IMG/VR virus record: IMGVR_UViG_3300027295_000012
Coordinates: 1-30,055 of that record
Reading direction: 5' to 3' (one strand)
DNA length: 30,055 nt
DNA from: a virus
Shown: piece by piece, positions 6,507-14,468 of the stretch
Layout of the letters: the number at the start of each line of letters is the position of its first letter
Numbering within the stretch: the first letter of the stretch is position 1
Translations under genes and position numbers: made by a program
The notes under the pieces: generated by a model
Told to the model about the DNA's origin: nothing
The model's input: the letters and a program-made list of their open reading frames with translations, nothing else
The model's database searches: none

Positions 6507-9500
6507 ATGGCTCAGATCATTGAAATCATCGGTGTTGGTAATGTTGAATTTCCTGATGGAATGTCAAAGGAGGAGATAGCACAGGCTTTGAAGAAGTTGC
6601 CTAAGATGTCTCAGCCTACTCAGCCTACTCAGCCTACTCAGCCTACTCAGCCTACTCAGCCTACGCCACAGCAAATTGAACGTATGGCTATGCAGCAACA
6701 GCAGTCTCCTGTGCCTGCGAAACCAGAGCAGTCTCAAAGTTTCAACGTCCTTGAAGCGGCTGGTCCAGCATTGATGCGTCAGGAAACTGAGCGTCAAAGC
6801 AAGAAAGCAAAAGAGATTCCGTTTGAACAGTTGTACAGTGATCCTGAGAACATCAAGAAAATTGTGCAGTATGCCACTTCGCGGTTTGGTGAGGCTGGTC
6901 AACCTGTTGCTGGTGAATCTGCAGAGGACTATACTAAACGCTGGGCAACCCATATGCGTATGGTCGGTACAGGAAATTTGATTTCTGCAACACAGGAGCT
7001 TCAATACCTGAATAAAGCCAGTGACGAAGATAAGATCAAAGCTAAAGAAGCATACGATCTGTTTGATAACACAGCCAGTTACTTCAGCAAAGATGGACAG
7101 AAGGGTACTAAACCAGTCTTTGATGTTCTTGGTAGCATTATCAGCGATCCAACTACGGCTATTTCATTAGGCGCAGGTAAAATTGCCACCTCTGCTTTCA
7201 TGAAGGAAGCAACAAAGGCTGGTGTCAAGCAAGCTGTTAAAACAACTGCTGGTAAGCTGGCTGCTGTACCAGCGATAGAGGCTACGAGTGCTGCTGCTTC
7301 TGACACCATTCAACAAAAGATTGAACTGACTGGTGAAGCCGCTAGACTCAAACAACTTGAGGAAATCCTACCTACTCTGTCACCTGAAGATCAGGCGAAG
7401 TATGCACCATCCGTTGACGCTGTTCGTGAAAAAGTTGAGAGCGGTGTTAGTGTTGGTCGTGTTGCTGCATCTGCCGCACTTGGTGCCGTGTTGGGTAGCG
7501 GTGAAACTGCGCTGCTCATTAAGGGTGGTAAAGCTGTTGCTGGTAAGGGCACTGTTCCTGAATTGTCTGAGATATTAAATCAGAGATCTTCAAAAGTAGC
7601 ACCTCCCCCTAAAGTAGACGTACCCGCTAAAGATCCAACAGAGAAGGCATTGGAAGACCAGTACGACATCTTTGAAGGTCGTGCATTGTTGGACAAAGAA
7701 GGCAAGCCTACCTCTGTTGCTGAGATGCAAATACGCAACGATATAAACAGTAAGGCGGCACAGGTAGCTAAAGAGGTTTGGGAACGTGTTCCTGATCTGG
7801 CACCACAAGCAGACCAGAAGATTAGTGATGCGGTGAAGAATGTCTTCATTAACATCGATAAGATCGACAACACTGTTTTGGAAGACTCTCTAGCTCAGGC
7901 TGGTATTACTGCCGAAGAGTTTGCACGGATGAACCGTACCACTGTTGGTGATGCTGGTAGAACGTTGCAGGCTTATTCTGTGCTGGCCCGTCTTCAGAAC
8001 ACCCTGAAGAAGCTTGACAAGAAAGCTGCTAAAGAAGTTGACGACATGTACGGTGACAGGAATGCGTTGGTTGATTCATTCAATTGGCTCTACGAAGGCG
8101 CTCAAAAACTAGACCGTAACTTGAAAGCATTGCTTGTGTCTCAGGTATCCACTACTATTCGTAACGGATATTCAACTGGCAGTATTGTTACTATTGGGGC
8201 TGCGTCTGAAGCTATTGAGTCTGCACTATATCGTGTAGGTAAGAGTGCTGCGGAAGTGGCAACAGGTAAACCCCTGACGGGTTCTTTCACTGGTGGTATG
8301 AAAGCCGTTTATGACGATGCTGTTCGTACAACATTCTATCTTGGACAGCAGGGTTTGTCTTCTGAATTAGCTGACACACTACTATCTAGTTCACCAGCAT
8401 TACGTCAACGTATCTTGAGGACGGTAGGTGAATCAGGTGCGGATGATCTGTGGAAGATTTCACAGTACGCCAATACACTTAACGTAGCACAGGATGCTTT
8501 TTTCCGCAAAGCAATCTTTGTGGCAAACGTAGAAAAGCAGCTTAATCGTGTTGGTCTTGATATGTACGACATTCTTGCACAGAATAAGAACGTACCTTTC
8601 GATGTGTTAAACAACGCTACAGATGAAGCACTATCCGCTACCATGAGTAAGATGCCCACCAAAGGACCATTATTCTACGGTGTGAAGTTTCTTGAGTCAA
8701 TGCCAATTATTGGATCAACCATTGCTCCGTTCCCACGATTCATGGCTAACGCTATGTCTTGGTCGTATAAGCACAGTCCTATGGGTGCATTTGAAGGCTC
8801 CATCGATGTTGCTCGTGGAGCTTCAATGCTGAAACAAGGTGACGACAAAGGTGCTGCTTATCTTTCTCGTGGTCTTGAGAACGTATCAAAGGGTATTGTA
8901 GGTACATCCATTATTTATGCTGCTTACAAATACAGGAAAGAAAATCAGGATACAGACTGGTTTGATGTACCAAACACTGACGGGTCCAGAGTAGACATTC
9001 GTGCGTTCTGGCCGTTCGGTCCTTTTATGGCTATGGGTGATTGGTTGGTTAAGTTTGAAAACAACCGTGTCGATGAATTTAAAATCAAAGAATTGATGGA
9101 AGCAGTGACTGGTTTCAAAGCACCAGCTGGTACGTATGCTTGGTTCGGTGATCAAGCAGCTGATGCCGCTGCTAAGTTTGTAAACGGTGAAGGTAGTGAC
9201 AGTAATAAGCTGTCTACGTTCTTTGGTGAGTGGGCAGGTGAGTATTTCGGTAGAGCGCTTGTTCCTGCTCAACAGCTAAGCGATATTGTTGGTGCCATTG
9301 ATCGTGACGAAACATTACCTCGTGACGCTTATCAAATACCTAAAGGTGAAGAAGGATTCGGATCGTCATTCAAGCAGCAGTTGATGAAGCGCACCCCCAT
9401 TGTCAAACAAGAACTGCCTGTATATCAGCCAGCATTGCGTGAAGAGGCATCATTCAACGACAGCGGTCCATTGAAGATGCTGAGTGGTGTCGTCGTTAAA

Positions 9501-11834
9501 GGTCGACCTAACGAACTTGAGGCAGAAGTTGAACGTCTAAACATCGACTTCAGAAAAGTATTCACTTCAACAGGTGATAAGGTTATCGATGCTGCTGCTC
9601 GAAAAGCTATGGCACCAATCATCACTGACACGTTTAATCAAGTAAAGAACACTGACTTTTATCAGTCGAAATCAAAAGATGGTCAAAAGATTGCACTGCA
9701 AAATCTACTGAACTGGGCACAAAAAAGCGCTAAACAGATTGCAACGAACGAAGACATACAATCAACGCTTAATCAGGGTGAACAGTCGCGTATCTTTGCT
9801 GTCAACTACGGTAAGCTTCCACCAGAGGTTAAGCGAGAGACTGCTGTTCTGTATAAAGAAACTACAGGGCTTGACCTTAATGAAACTAAAGACTACATGT
9901 CTGCATTGGCTATCGCTGATGTTGTTCGTGGTTCTTTAAAGTTTGCAACTGGTGGTCTCGCTGGTAAAATTGTAGGTGAAGTTACTGGTAAAGCTGTAGG
10001 TACGATTGCCAAAAAGACTTCTTCCGATTTACTCAAAGAGATGCAGGATGCCGCATTGAAGAAGGCAGATGCTGAACAACCAACAACATCTGCAGCGCTT
10101 GACCAGACCGCCAACATGTTGATGGGTAAGAAGCCTGTGCTGCCTAAGCCTGCAGCAAAGTCTAAGCCTATGCTTCCTGAAGAGGCAGCAAAGCCACCAG
10201 AAGCGCCTGTATTGAGTCAAACAGAGCAAGCCCTACCTACTCCACCAGCACAGACGATAGAGGCTCCTAAGCCCTCTAAAGCCTTTGCTGATGAAGACTA
10301 TACCAAGGGTGAAGAAGCCATGCTTGAAGCGTATACCCCGGTTCAGCTGGAAAACATGAAAGTGTTTAGTCCTGAAGAGTATGCCAATACTCTGCACAGC
10401 TTTACTGGTCAAGCTAAAGGGTTGAAGTATTCTGAAATGCCACCACCGCCTTTTGCTAAGAAGGCTGATGAGTCTTTAGTGGACAACATTGAGTATGACA
10501 TTGATGGCAACGAAGTGTCTGTAAACGGTATTGCTGTTAAACCAAGCAAGGGTGCCGACTCAATGTTGGATGATGAGTTGGCTTCGTTTGAAGCCGATGT
10601 AGTGACAGAACCTCTTGGTAAGAAGACAGACGGTTTCGACTCTGGTAATCTTAATTTTAAAATTCCAGAATTGGACATGGATGAGGCTACCATGTCACAG
10701 CAAAAGAACTACGTTAAACAACGCAATGATTTGTTAGATTCAATCAGACAGTACAGGACTAAAGAGTTCAGTAACATTCGGAAAGATGAATCGTTTGATA
10801 TGTTTGACGATGAAGTGTTGGGTGTATTGCAAGGAGAATTCAGGGCCAAGTTCAACCGTGAATTCAATGTAGCATCTGACAAAGACGTTGGTATGAAACT
10901 GGCAAGCAGCTACCAGAATAAACTTGATTCTCTTCGTGAGCAGTACAAGGATGTTCCTGATAAGAAATTGTGGCACGGTAACACAGCAGCTAAGATTGCA
11001 CCAGTGAAAGCAAAAGGATTTACAAGTCCTCAACAGAGTCCTAAGTATCACGAAGAATTGATGGTGGGTGCTCCGTCATTTACCAGTGATCTGAATCTGA
11101 ACGCAAAAGCTGATTCGTTTGGTGGTACAAATCCTGAAAACATCTTGTACACTAAAATGCCATATGCAGATTATGTGTTCACAAGAATCAACATGCAACC
11201 GGGTGCTTATGACACTAAAGACTTGAACACAATTGCAAGAGCCATTAACGGATCATCAACAGTTGTTCGTCCAATATCTTTGCCTCGTGCTGGTTACTTT
11301 GAAAAAGAAGACATGATGGTTGAGGCTGACAAGCTTAGACTTAGTAGCGGTGGCAAGGACATGAAGTCATTGATTGCTCCGTCTAATAGGGATGCATCAC
11401 CTGAAATGTACAACGAGACAGCCAAGCGCTTCAATGCTACATTGAAGAATGCGGTTAAGACCAATAGTGTTACCGATGCATATACAGCATACGGTGGTGT
11501 TCGTGATCTGATGAGCGTCATCAACAATATGGCATCAAATGTTTCAGTGAAGGGTGGTCGTGGTCATCAAGCTGCTACAAAGCTAAACTCGTTCTTTGAC
11601 AAGGCTGATAAGTTAAGTAAGATTGATGAGTTGAACAAGGTCGCTAACATCCTTGACACTGCTGGTGCAAAACAGAAAGCACAGACACTTAGAAGTTTCA
11701 CCAAGACATTGTCTAACTACGGGTCGAACTTCGGCGGTGATGCTGTCGAGGAGGCTGGTCGTATTAAAGAGCTTAATGCTGTATTCAACGCAGCAGAAAA
11801 GCTGGCGAAGGGTGGACTAGCAACTCGTCGGTGA
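6507..11834 (+). CDS. Very large internal/ejection-type virion protein
   Basis: At 1775 aa this is the largest gene in the window. The N-terminus (I-G-V-G-N-V-E-F-P-D-G-M-S) resembles the start of many large phage internal virion proteins. It is followed by six Q-P-T repeats (residues 36-53). The middle holds long helical regions with hydrophobic stretches: around 225-265, 325-350, about 720-755 (I-I-G-S-T-I-A-P-F-P-R-F) and about 1150-1180. A proline-rich linker covers about 1205-1255. Near 1488-1610 a segment starting L-W-H-G-N-T with a following P-S-F-T-S faintly recalls ADP-ribosyltransferase folds. The C-terminus is helical and ends K-G-G-L-A-T-R-R. Size, alternating helices and the terminal position fit a protein ejected into the host. 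No Shine-Dalgarno is obvious before ATG 6507. Confidence 0.75.
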   Translation: MAQIIEIIGVGNVEFPDGMSKEEIAQALKKLPKMSQPTQPTQPTQPTQPTQPTPQQIERMAMQQQQSPVPAKPEQSQSFNVLEAAGPALMRQETERQSKKAKEIPFEQLYSDPENIKKIVQYATSRFGEAGQPVAGESAEDYTKRWATHMRMVGTGNLISATQELQYLNKASDEDKIKAKEAYDLFDNTASYFSKDGQKGTKPVFDVLGSIISDPTTAISLGAGKIATSAFMKEATKAGVKQAVKTTAGKLAAVPAIEATSAAASDTIQQKIELTGEAARLKQLEEILPTLSPEDQAKYAPSVDAVREKVESGVSVGRVAASAALGAVLGSGETALLIKGGKAVAGKGTVPELSEILNQRSSKVAPPPKVDVPAKDPTEKALEDQYDIFEGRALLDKEGKPTSVAEMQIRNDINSKAAQVAKEVWERVPDLAPQADQKISDAVKNVFINIDKIDNTVLEDSLAQAGITAEEFARMNRTTVGDAGRTLQAYSVLARLQNTLKKLDKKAAKEVDDMYGDRNALVDSFNWLYEGAQKLDRNLKALLVSQVSTTIRNGYSTGSIVTIGAASEAIESALYRVGKSAAEVATGKPLTGSFTGGMKAVYDDAVRTTFYLGQQGLSSELADTLLSSSPALRQRILRTVGESGADDLWKISQYANTLNVAQDAFFRKAIFVANVEKQLNRVGLDMYDILAQNKNVPFDVLNNATDEALSATMSKMPTKGPLFYGVKFLESMPIIGSTIAPFPRFMANAMSWSYKHSPMGAFEGSIDVARGASMLKQGDDKGAAYLSRGLENVSKGIVGTSIIYAAYKYRKENQDTDWFDVPNTDGSRVDIRAFWPFGPFMAMGDWLVKFENNRVDEFKIKELMEAVTGFKAPAGTYAWFGDQAADAAAKFVNGEGSDSNKLSTFFGEWAGEYFGRALVPAQQLSDIVGAIDRDETLPRDAYQIPKGEEGFGSSFKQQLMKRTPIVKQELPVYQPALREEASFNDSGPLKMLSGVVVKGRPNELEAEVERLNIDFRKVFTSTGDKVIDAAARKAMAPIITDTFNQVKNTDFYQSKSKDGQKIALQNLLNWAQKSAKQIATNEDIQSTLNQGEQSRIFAVNYGKLPPEVKRETAVLYKETTGLDLNETKDYMSALAIADVVRGSLKFATGGLAGKIVGEVTGKAVGTIAKKTSSDLLKEMQDAALKKADAEQPTTSAALDQTANMLMGKKPVLPKPAAKSKPMLPEEAAKPPEAPVLSQTEQALPTPPAQTIEAPKPSKAFADEDYTKGEEAMLEAYTPVQLENMKVFSPEEYANTLHSFTGQAKGLKYSEMPPPPFAKKADESLVDNIEYDIDGNEVSVNGIAVKPSKGADSMLDDELASFEADVVTEPLGKKTDGFDSGNLNFKIPELDMDEATMSQQKNYVKQRNDLLDSIRQYRTKEFSNIRKDESFDMFDDEVLGVLQGEFRAKFNREFNVASDKDVGMKLASSYQNKLDSLREQYKDVPDKKLWHGNTAAKIAPVKAKGFTSPQQSPKYHEELMVGAPSFTSDLNLNAKADSFGGTNPENILYTKMPYADYVFTRINMQPGAYDTKDLNTIARAINGSSTVVRPISLPRAGYFEKEDMMVEADKLRLSSGGKDMKSLIAPSNRDASPEMYNETAKRFNATLKNAVKTNSVTDAYTAYGGVRDLMSVINNMASNVSVKGGRGHQAATKLNSFFDKADKLSKIDELNKVANILDTAGAKQKAQTLRSFTKTLSNYGSNFGGDAVEEAGRIKELNAVFNAAEKLAKGGLATRR
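6612..6665 (+). repeat. Six 9-bp direct repeats (Q-P-T codons)
   Basis: CAGCCTACT is repeated five times and followed by CAGCCTACG, in frame, coding (Q-P-T)x6 in the N-terminal linker of the 1775-aa protein. The near-perfect DNA identity points to a recent slippage expansion, so copy number may vary between relatives. Confidence 0.95.
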
Positions 11835-11846
11835 TAAGTACAGACG

Positions 11847-11879
11847 AAAAAAAAGGCAGCCGATGAAGCTGCCTTTTTT
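11847..11879. terminator. Bidirectional intrinsic terminator between convergent arms
   Basis: A perfect hairpin (GGCAGC, loop CGATGAA, GCTGCC) is flanked by eight A on one side and six T on the other, so it works as a rho-independent terminator in both directions. It lies 12 nt after the last plus-strand gene and 3 nt past the 3' end of the minus-strand tRNA-Trp, exactly where the two arms converge. Confidence 0.93.
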
Positions 11880-11882
11880 GTT

Positions 11883-11958
11883 TGGCGAACCGAGTAGGAG
11901 TCGAACCCACAACCTACGGATTTGGAATCCGTTGCTCTGCCAGTTGAGCTACCGGAAC
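11883..11958 (-). tRNA. tRNA-Trp (CCA anticodon) with imperfect acceptor stem
   Basis: The 76-nt minus-strand sequence folds as a tRNA. The D stem GCTC/GAGC is perfect, and so is the anticodon stem ACGGA/TCCGT around loop TTCCAAA (anticodon CCA). The variable region is 5 nt. The T arm is GTGGG/CCTAC with one G-T pair and loop TTCGACT, and the CCA end is encoded. The acceptor strands GTTCCGG and TCGGTTC pair at positions 1, 4, 5, 6 and 7 but give U-U at 2-71 and 3-70. It may still function, need modification, or be decaying. It lies 1 nt after another tRNA gene and just before the terminator, so both are likely one transcript. Confidence 0.9.
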
Positions 11959-11959
11959 G

Positions 11960-12030
11960 TGGAAGCGGGGGAAGTACTCGAAACTTCTGCGTAGAGCTTA
12001 TGAGACTTACGGATACCCTGAATCCCCGCT
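11960..12030 (-). tRNA. Atypical tRNA with CAU anticodon (Met-like), short D region
   Basis: The 71-nt minus-strand sequence has a perfect 7-bp acceptor stem (AGCGGGG/CCCCGCT) and a perfect 5-bp T stem (GAAGT/ACTTC) with the canonical loop TTCGAGT. It has a discriminator T, an encoded CCA and an anticodon loop CTCATAA (anticodon CAU, 12002-12000). The anticodon stem pairs GTA/TAC and AGT/GCT around one bulged C. The region between acceptor and anticodon loop is 19 nt instead of about 24, and no standard D arm forms. A CAU anticodon could mean initiator Met, elongator Met, or Ile if C34 is modified to lysidine. It is 1 nt from tRNA-Trp. Confidence 0.72.
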
Positions 12031-12036
12031 GTCAAT

Positions 12037-12066
12037 GTTATATCACATCTTGAATGCTTCTTTCAA
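12037..12066 (-). promoter_or_regulatory. Promoter for the tRNA pair
   Basis: On the minus strand TTGAAA (12066-12061, 5/6 to the -35 consensus) is followed after 18 nt by TATAAC (12042-12037), with TG one base upstream forming an extended -10 (TGATATAAC). The TGA is also the stop codon of the phosphatase-like gene. The expected start is near 12030, the first base of the CAU tRNA. Confidence 0.7.
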
Positions 12067-12423
12067 CTGCGCTGTCGCAGCCTCTACAAGCTTGGGATGT
12101 CTGAACTCATAGATGTCAGGAATCTTCAACACGTGATGTTCCATATTGTCGATCAATTCAGCAAGGTCGTACCGAGCAGCTTGGTAGTTACCATCGTCAA
12201 CAAAGACAACAGCATCGGCCCATTGAAGCTGCACCTCATCCAACACAATCAAAGCGTATTCACTTGATGTTCCTACAGCACGAGTGTTGAAGTTGAACGG
12301 CTCATTAGACAAGATCCAAGCCAGCGTAGGACTACGCAACAACCCAGCTGAACAGACACACAACACTTTCTTGTTGCTGCCTTGATGCGGGTTACGCATG
12401 TTATGCAGACGATTGAATGTCAT
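12043..12423 (-). CDS. Protein tyrosine phosphatase-like protein
   Basis: This 126-aa protein shows the phosphatase loop C-x5-R-S (C24-S-A-G-L-L-R30-S31) directly after a beta strand (K-V-L-C-V). It continues with P-T-L-A, F-N-T-R-A-V-G and W-A-D-A-V-V-F-V, the layout of low-molecular-weight tyrosine phosphatase and the predicted phosphatases grouped as COG4551. The late segment K-I-P-D-I-Y-E-F may provide the general-acid aspartate (D-x-Y). The substrate is unknown; host phosphoproteins or nucleotides are possible. Its start overlaps the upstream stop by ATGA and its own stop is shared with the tRNA promoter. It is the last protein gene of the minus-strand arm. Confidence 0.75.
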   Translation of the reverse strand: MTFNRLHNMRNPHQGSNKKVLCVCSAGLLRSPTLAWILSNEPFNFNTRAVGTSSEYALIVLDEVQLQWADAVVFVDDGNYQAARYDLAELIDNMEHHVLKIPDIYEFRHPKLVEAATAQLKEAFKM

Positions 12424-12599
12424 TTGGAAATCCTTGCAAGGTTGTCGAAGTAGGCCATGTCAAATCCACGTTGCCATTCTTTACCAGCTACCGATTCAGG
12501 ATCGTATTGGTTGTTGAGCCATCCACGACTGAATGCGTAGTAGCCTTGACCAACTTGAATCTTCAATGGTGCTGGACGTTCAGGGCGCTGTTGTTGCAT
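12420..12599 (-). CDS. Small conserved hypothetical protein
   Basis: A 59-aa protein with a proline-rich start (Q-Q-Q-R-P-E-R-P-A-P) and an aromatic C-terminal half (G-Y-Y-A-F-S-R-G-W, then G-K-E-W-Q-R-G-F-D). The repeated R-G-(W/F) pattern is reminiscent of small nucleic-acid- or ribosome-associated proteins, but no family can be claimed. I prefer ATG 12599 because GGAGA lies five bases upstream; ATG 12611 is in frame but lacks such a site. It overlaps the Gp49-family gene by 20 nt and the next gene by ATGA. Confidence 0.65.
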   Translation of the reverse strand: MQQQRPERPAPLKIQVGQGYYAFSRGWLNNQYDPESVAGKEWQRGFDMAYFDNLARISK

Positions 12600-12879
12600 A
12601 GTTGTCTCCATAGAGTTCGTTGCTGAGTAGATAACCTTCTAGTTCCCACATCTTATTGATGGCATCTTCGTAAGCATACTTCTCACCAAGGGCTTGATTG
12701 TACTTAGCAGGGTCTACACAAGCACTCTTACCGAGGATGAGGAAGCCACAATGCAGATGTAGAAAACACAACGTTGTTGTCGTATCAGCAACGCGATGGT
12801 ACTCCACCTTCTTTGTCTTCTGCTGCATGTCTGTGGTGGTAACAGACGTGCGCTTCACAGGTTCATTCGGCTGATTCAT
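12580..12879 (-). CDS. Phage Gp49/Gp66-family protein
   Basis: This 99-aa protein matches the pattern of the N4 gp49 / Sf6 gp66 family: T-T-T-L-C-F-L-H-L, then G-F-L-I-L-G-K-S-A-C-V, then A-I-N-K-M-W-E-L-E-G-Y-L-L. The function of the family is not established; members are small early-region proteins widespread in phages. I chose ATG 12879, which has GAGG nine bases upstream. In-frame starts farther upstream would run deep into the neighbouring gene. Confidence 0.82.
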   Translation of the reverse strand: MNQPNEPVKRTSVTTTDMQQKTKKVEYHRVADTTTTLCFLHLHCGFLILGKSACVDPAKYNQALGEKYAYEDAINKMWELEGYLLSNELYGDNYATTAP

Positions 12880-13045
12880 CTTTGTAAGCCTCATCAACTT
12901 TCTTGACGATGTACTGGTGAGCCAACACAGCAGCGATGTGTGCATTGCTTTCCTTGTTAGGTTGCTCAGGTTCAAATGTAATCTGAATAGAGAGGCTACC
13001 ATCGTTGTCGTCAGTGAAGACAATAGTTGCTTTATTGGTTGACAT
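12863..13045 (-). CDS. Small acidic hypothetical protein
   Basis: A 60-aa protein: an N-terminal beta-rich part (A-T-I-V-F-T-D-D-N-D-G-S-L-S-I-Q-I) and a helical part (A-H-I-A-A-V-L-A-H-Q-Y-I). ATG 13045 has AAGGA at seven bases. An ATG six bases earlier (13051) is in frame but almost touches that site. It overlaps both neighbours. No function is recognised. Confidence 0.65.
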   Translation of the reverse strand: MSTNKATIVFTDDNDGSLSIQITFEPEQPNKESNAHIAAVLAHQYIVKKVDEAYKDESAE

Positions 13046-13520
13046 ATTCATGTCCTTTCAGTTGGTTGATTTTGAGGTTGTAGCAATCAGACTTTACAGT
13101 GTAGCCGTTGCTGGAATCAATTGTACCCTTTTTCATGAACACGCTGTCAAGCATATACTGTTGTTTTTCGTACACACCTAAGAACCAACCTACAGATAGG
13201 TCATTCTTAACTCGCACGAAAGCATAGTAGTCACACTCTTGAGTTGTATTCAGTCCAGCAATAGAGCACTCATAGGTGTCTAATGGTTTGACAGAGGTCT
13301 GTTTAGTCTTCACATCCACTGTCTTACCGTTGCACAGGATGAGGTCATATTCGTATGTGTTGGCTAACACACCACCCATAACCTGTTGAGCGATAGCTTC
13401 ACCTATGAAGCCAGCAATGTTGCCAGCCCCACGGGTGATGCTGTTACGCAGCTTACCCATCTCTGCAGCTTTGTCTCTAGCAGTGACGAGCATTTCGCCA
13501 GTAACAACAACTTCAATCAC
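13032..13520 (-). CDS. PD-(D/E)XK nuclease-like protein
   Basis: In this 162-aa protein the order of conserved residues fits the restriction-endonuclease-like fold: E41 in a helix (G-F-I-G-E-A-I-A), D59 at a strand start (Y-E-Y-D-L-I-L), then V-D69-V-K71-T-K as the (D/E)-x-K motif. I recall homologues in many phages, annotated as hypothetical or as PD-(D/E)XK proteins. It could process or recombine phage DNA, or degrade host DNA; nothing in the sequence decides. Starts and stops overlap its neighbours by 4 nt (ATGA), placing it in the phoH operon. Confidence 0.72.
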   Translation of the reverse strand: MIEVVVTGEMLVTARDKAAEMGKLRNSITRGAGNIAGFIGEAIAQQVMGGVLANTYEYDLILCNGKTVDVKTKQTSVKPLDTYECSIAGLNTTQECDYYAFVRVKNDLSVGWFLGVYEKQQYMLDSVFMKKGTIDSSNGYTVKSDCYNLKINQLKGHEYVNQ

Positions 13521-13699
13521 TTCTTACCACCTATCAAGTTCATATCACCGATGTAGATTTTGACGAACGGTAACAGGATGATGATGCCGATGAAGGCAAA
13601 CAAACCATTTTCAATCTCGTCAGTGTCAGCAATGTGGCAGATGTCTTGGTTGAATTCAATGTCAAGGCCAATGCCTTGTCGCAGTTCGATGAGTAACAT
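13517..13699 (-). CDS. Small single-pass membrane protein
   Basis: A 60-aa protein with one hydrophobic segment (about 33-50, L-F-A-F-I-G-I-I-I-L-L-P-F-V) and a short glycine-lysine tail. The N-terminal half is acidic. It starts on the last base of the phoH stop (TAATG) and ends in an ATGA overlap, so it is translationally coupled to both. The function is unknown. Confidence 0.6.
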   Translation of the reverse strand: MLLIELRQGIGLDIEFNQDICHIADTDEIENGLFAFIGIIILLPFVKIYIGDMNLIGGKK

Positions 13700-14445
13700 T
13701 ATTGACGATCCTCGTAAAGTGTTTTGGCGATGATGTAGTTCTTCACCAAACTACTACGAACAATATCGTCCATACCAAATTCAAAGCGGCTGAACTCTCG
13801 CATGTCCTGCACAATGTCCAAGAACTTTGGCAAGCCTGTCTTGTCATCCTTCTTCTTCAAGTCAGTCTGTCGAATGTCACCGCAGTAGATGATCTTCGAT
13901 GTATGACCAACACGAGTGACGATGGTGTCGAGTTCTTCAAACGTCATGTTCTGAATTTCATCAGCCAACAAGATGGAGTTGGTGAATGTGGTGCCACGAA
14001 TGAAGCTGGTTGAAATGAACTCAATGTAGCCTTGTTCAGACAGGCGGTCCCATGCATCCTTGCGGTTGAACAGGTCGGCACAGATCTGACGATAGGGCTG
14101 AATGAATGTCTCCATCTTCTCGTTAGCGTCACCGGGCAAGAATCCCATGTCACGACTCTGTACAGAGCTACGAACAATGACAACCTTCTTGTAAGGGCTG
14201 GTCTTGTCCATCACTTCTTCAAGCGCTTTGTACAGGGCAATGTAGGTCTTGCCTGTGCCAGCAACACCGTGCAGACACATGAAGTAGTCTCCTGCGTTGT
14301 AGGCATCAAAGAACTCTTTCTGCTTTGCTGTCTTGGGTTGAATAGTTGACATGTCATCAAGACGAACACGCAAGCTATTGTTCTTTGTAGCTGGTGCTGG
14401 TGCGTCAGGGATGACGTGCGACACTACTCGTTTCTTAGTAACCAT
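13699..14445 (-). CDS. phoH: PhoH-like P-loop NTPase
   Basis: This 248-aa protein consists of the PhoH domain. It has Walker A G-V-A-G-T-G-K-T (60-67), followed by V-V-I-V-R-S-S-V, the L-P-G-D segment, and Walker B L-L-A-D-E-I-Q-N. Most PhoH proteins have D-E-A-Q-N at the last site, so the isoleucine is a mild deviation. Phage PhoH proteins are common in aquatic phages; an ATPase or RNA-helicase-like role is suspected but the function in infection is unsettled. AGGAAG lies five bases before ATG 14445. A strong hairpin lies just upstream (14469-14494). Confidence 0.92.
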   Translation of the reverse strand: MVTKKRVVSHVIPDAPAPATKNNSLRVRLDDMSTIQPKTAKQKEFFDAYNAGDYFMCLHGVAGTGKTYIALYKALEEVMDKTSPYKKVVIVRSSVQSRDMGFLPGDANEKMETFIQPYRQICADLFNRKDAWDRLSEQGYIEFISTSFIRGTTFTNSILLADEIQNMTFEELDTIVTRVGHTSKIIYCGDIRQTDLKKKDDKTGLPKFLDIVQDMREFSRFEFGMDDIVRSSLVKNYIIAKTLYEDRQ

Positions 14446-14468
14446 TGATACTTCCTAGGTTGGTTGAG

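Noticed and set aside
6612-6665. CRISPR-like repeat array
   Set aside because: The units are 9 bp, contiguous without spacers, and in frame within a coding region.
11883-12030. tRNA region as an attachment site
   Set aside because: Both tRNAs are full-length with CCA ends and a promoter and lie far from the integrase gene; no partial tRNA copy was seen beside them.
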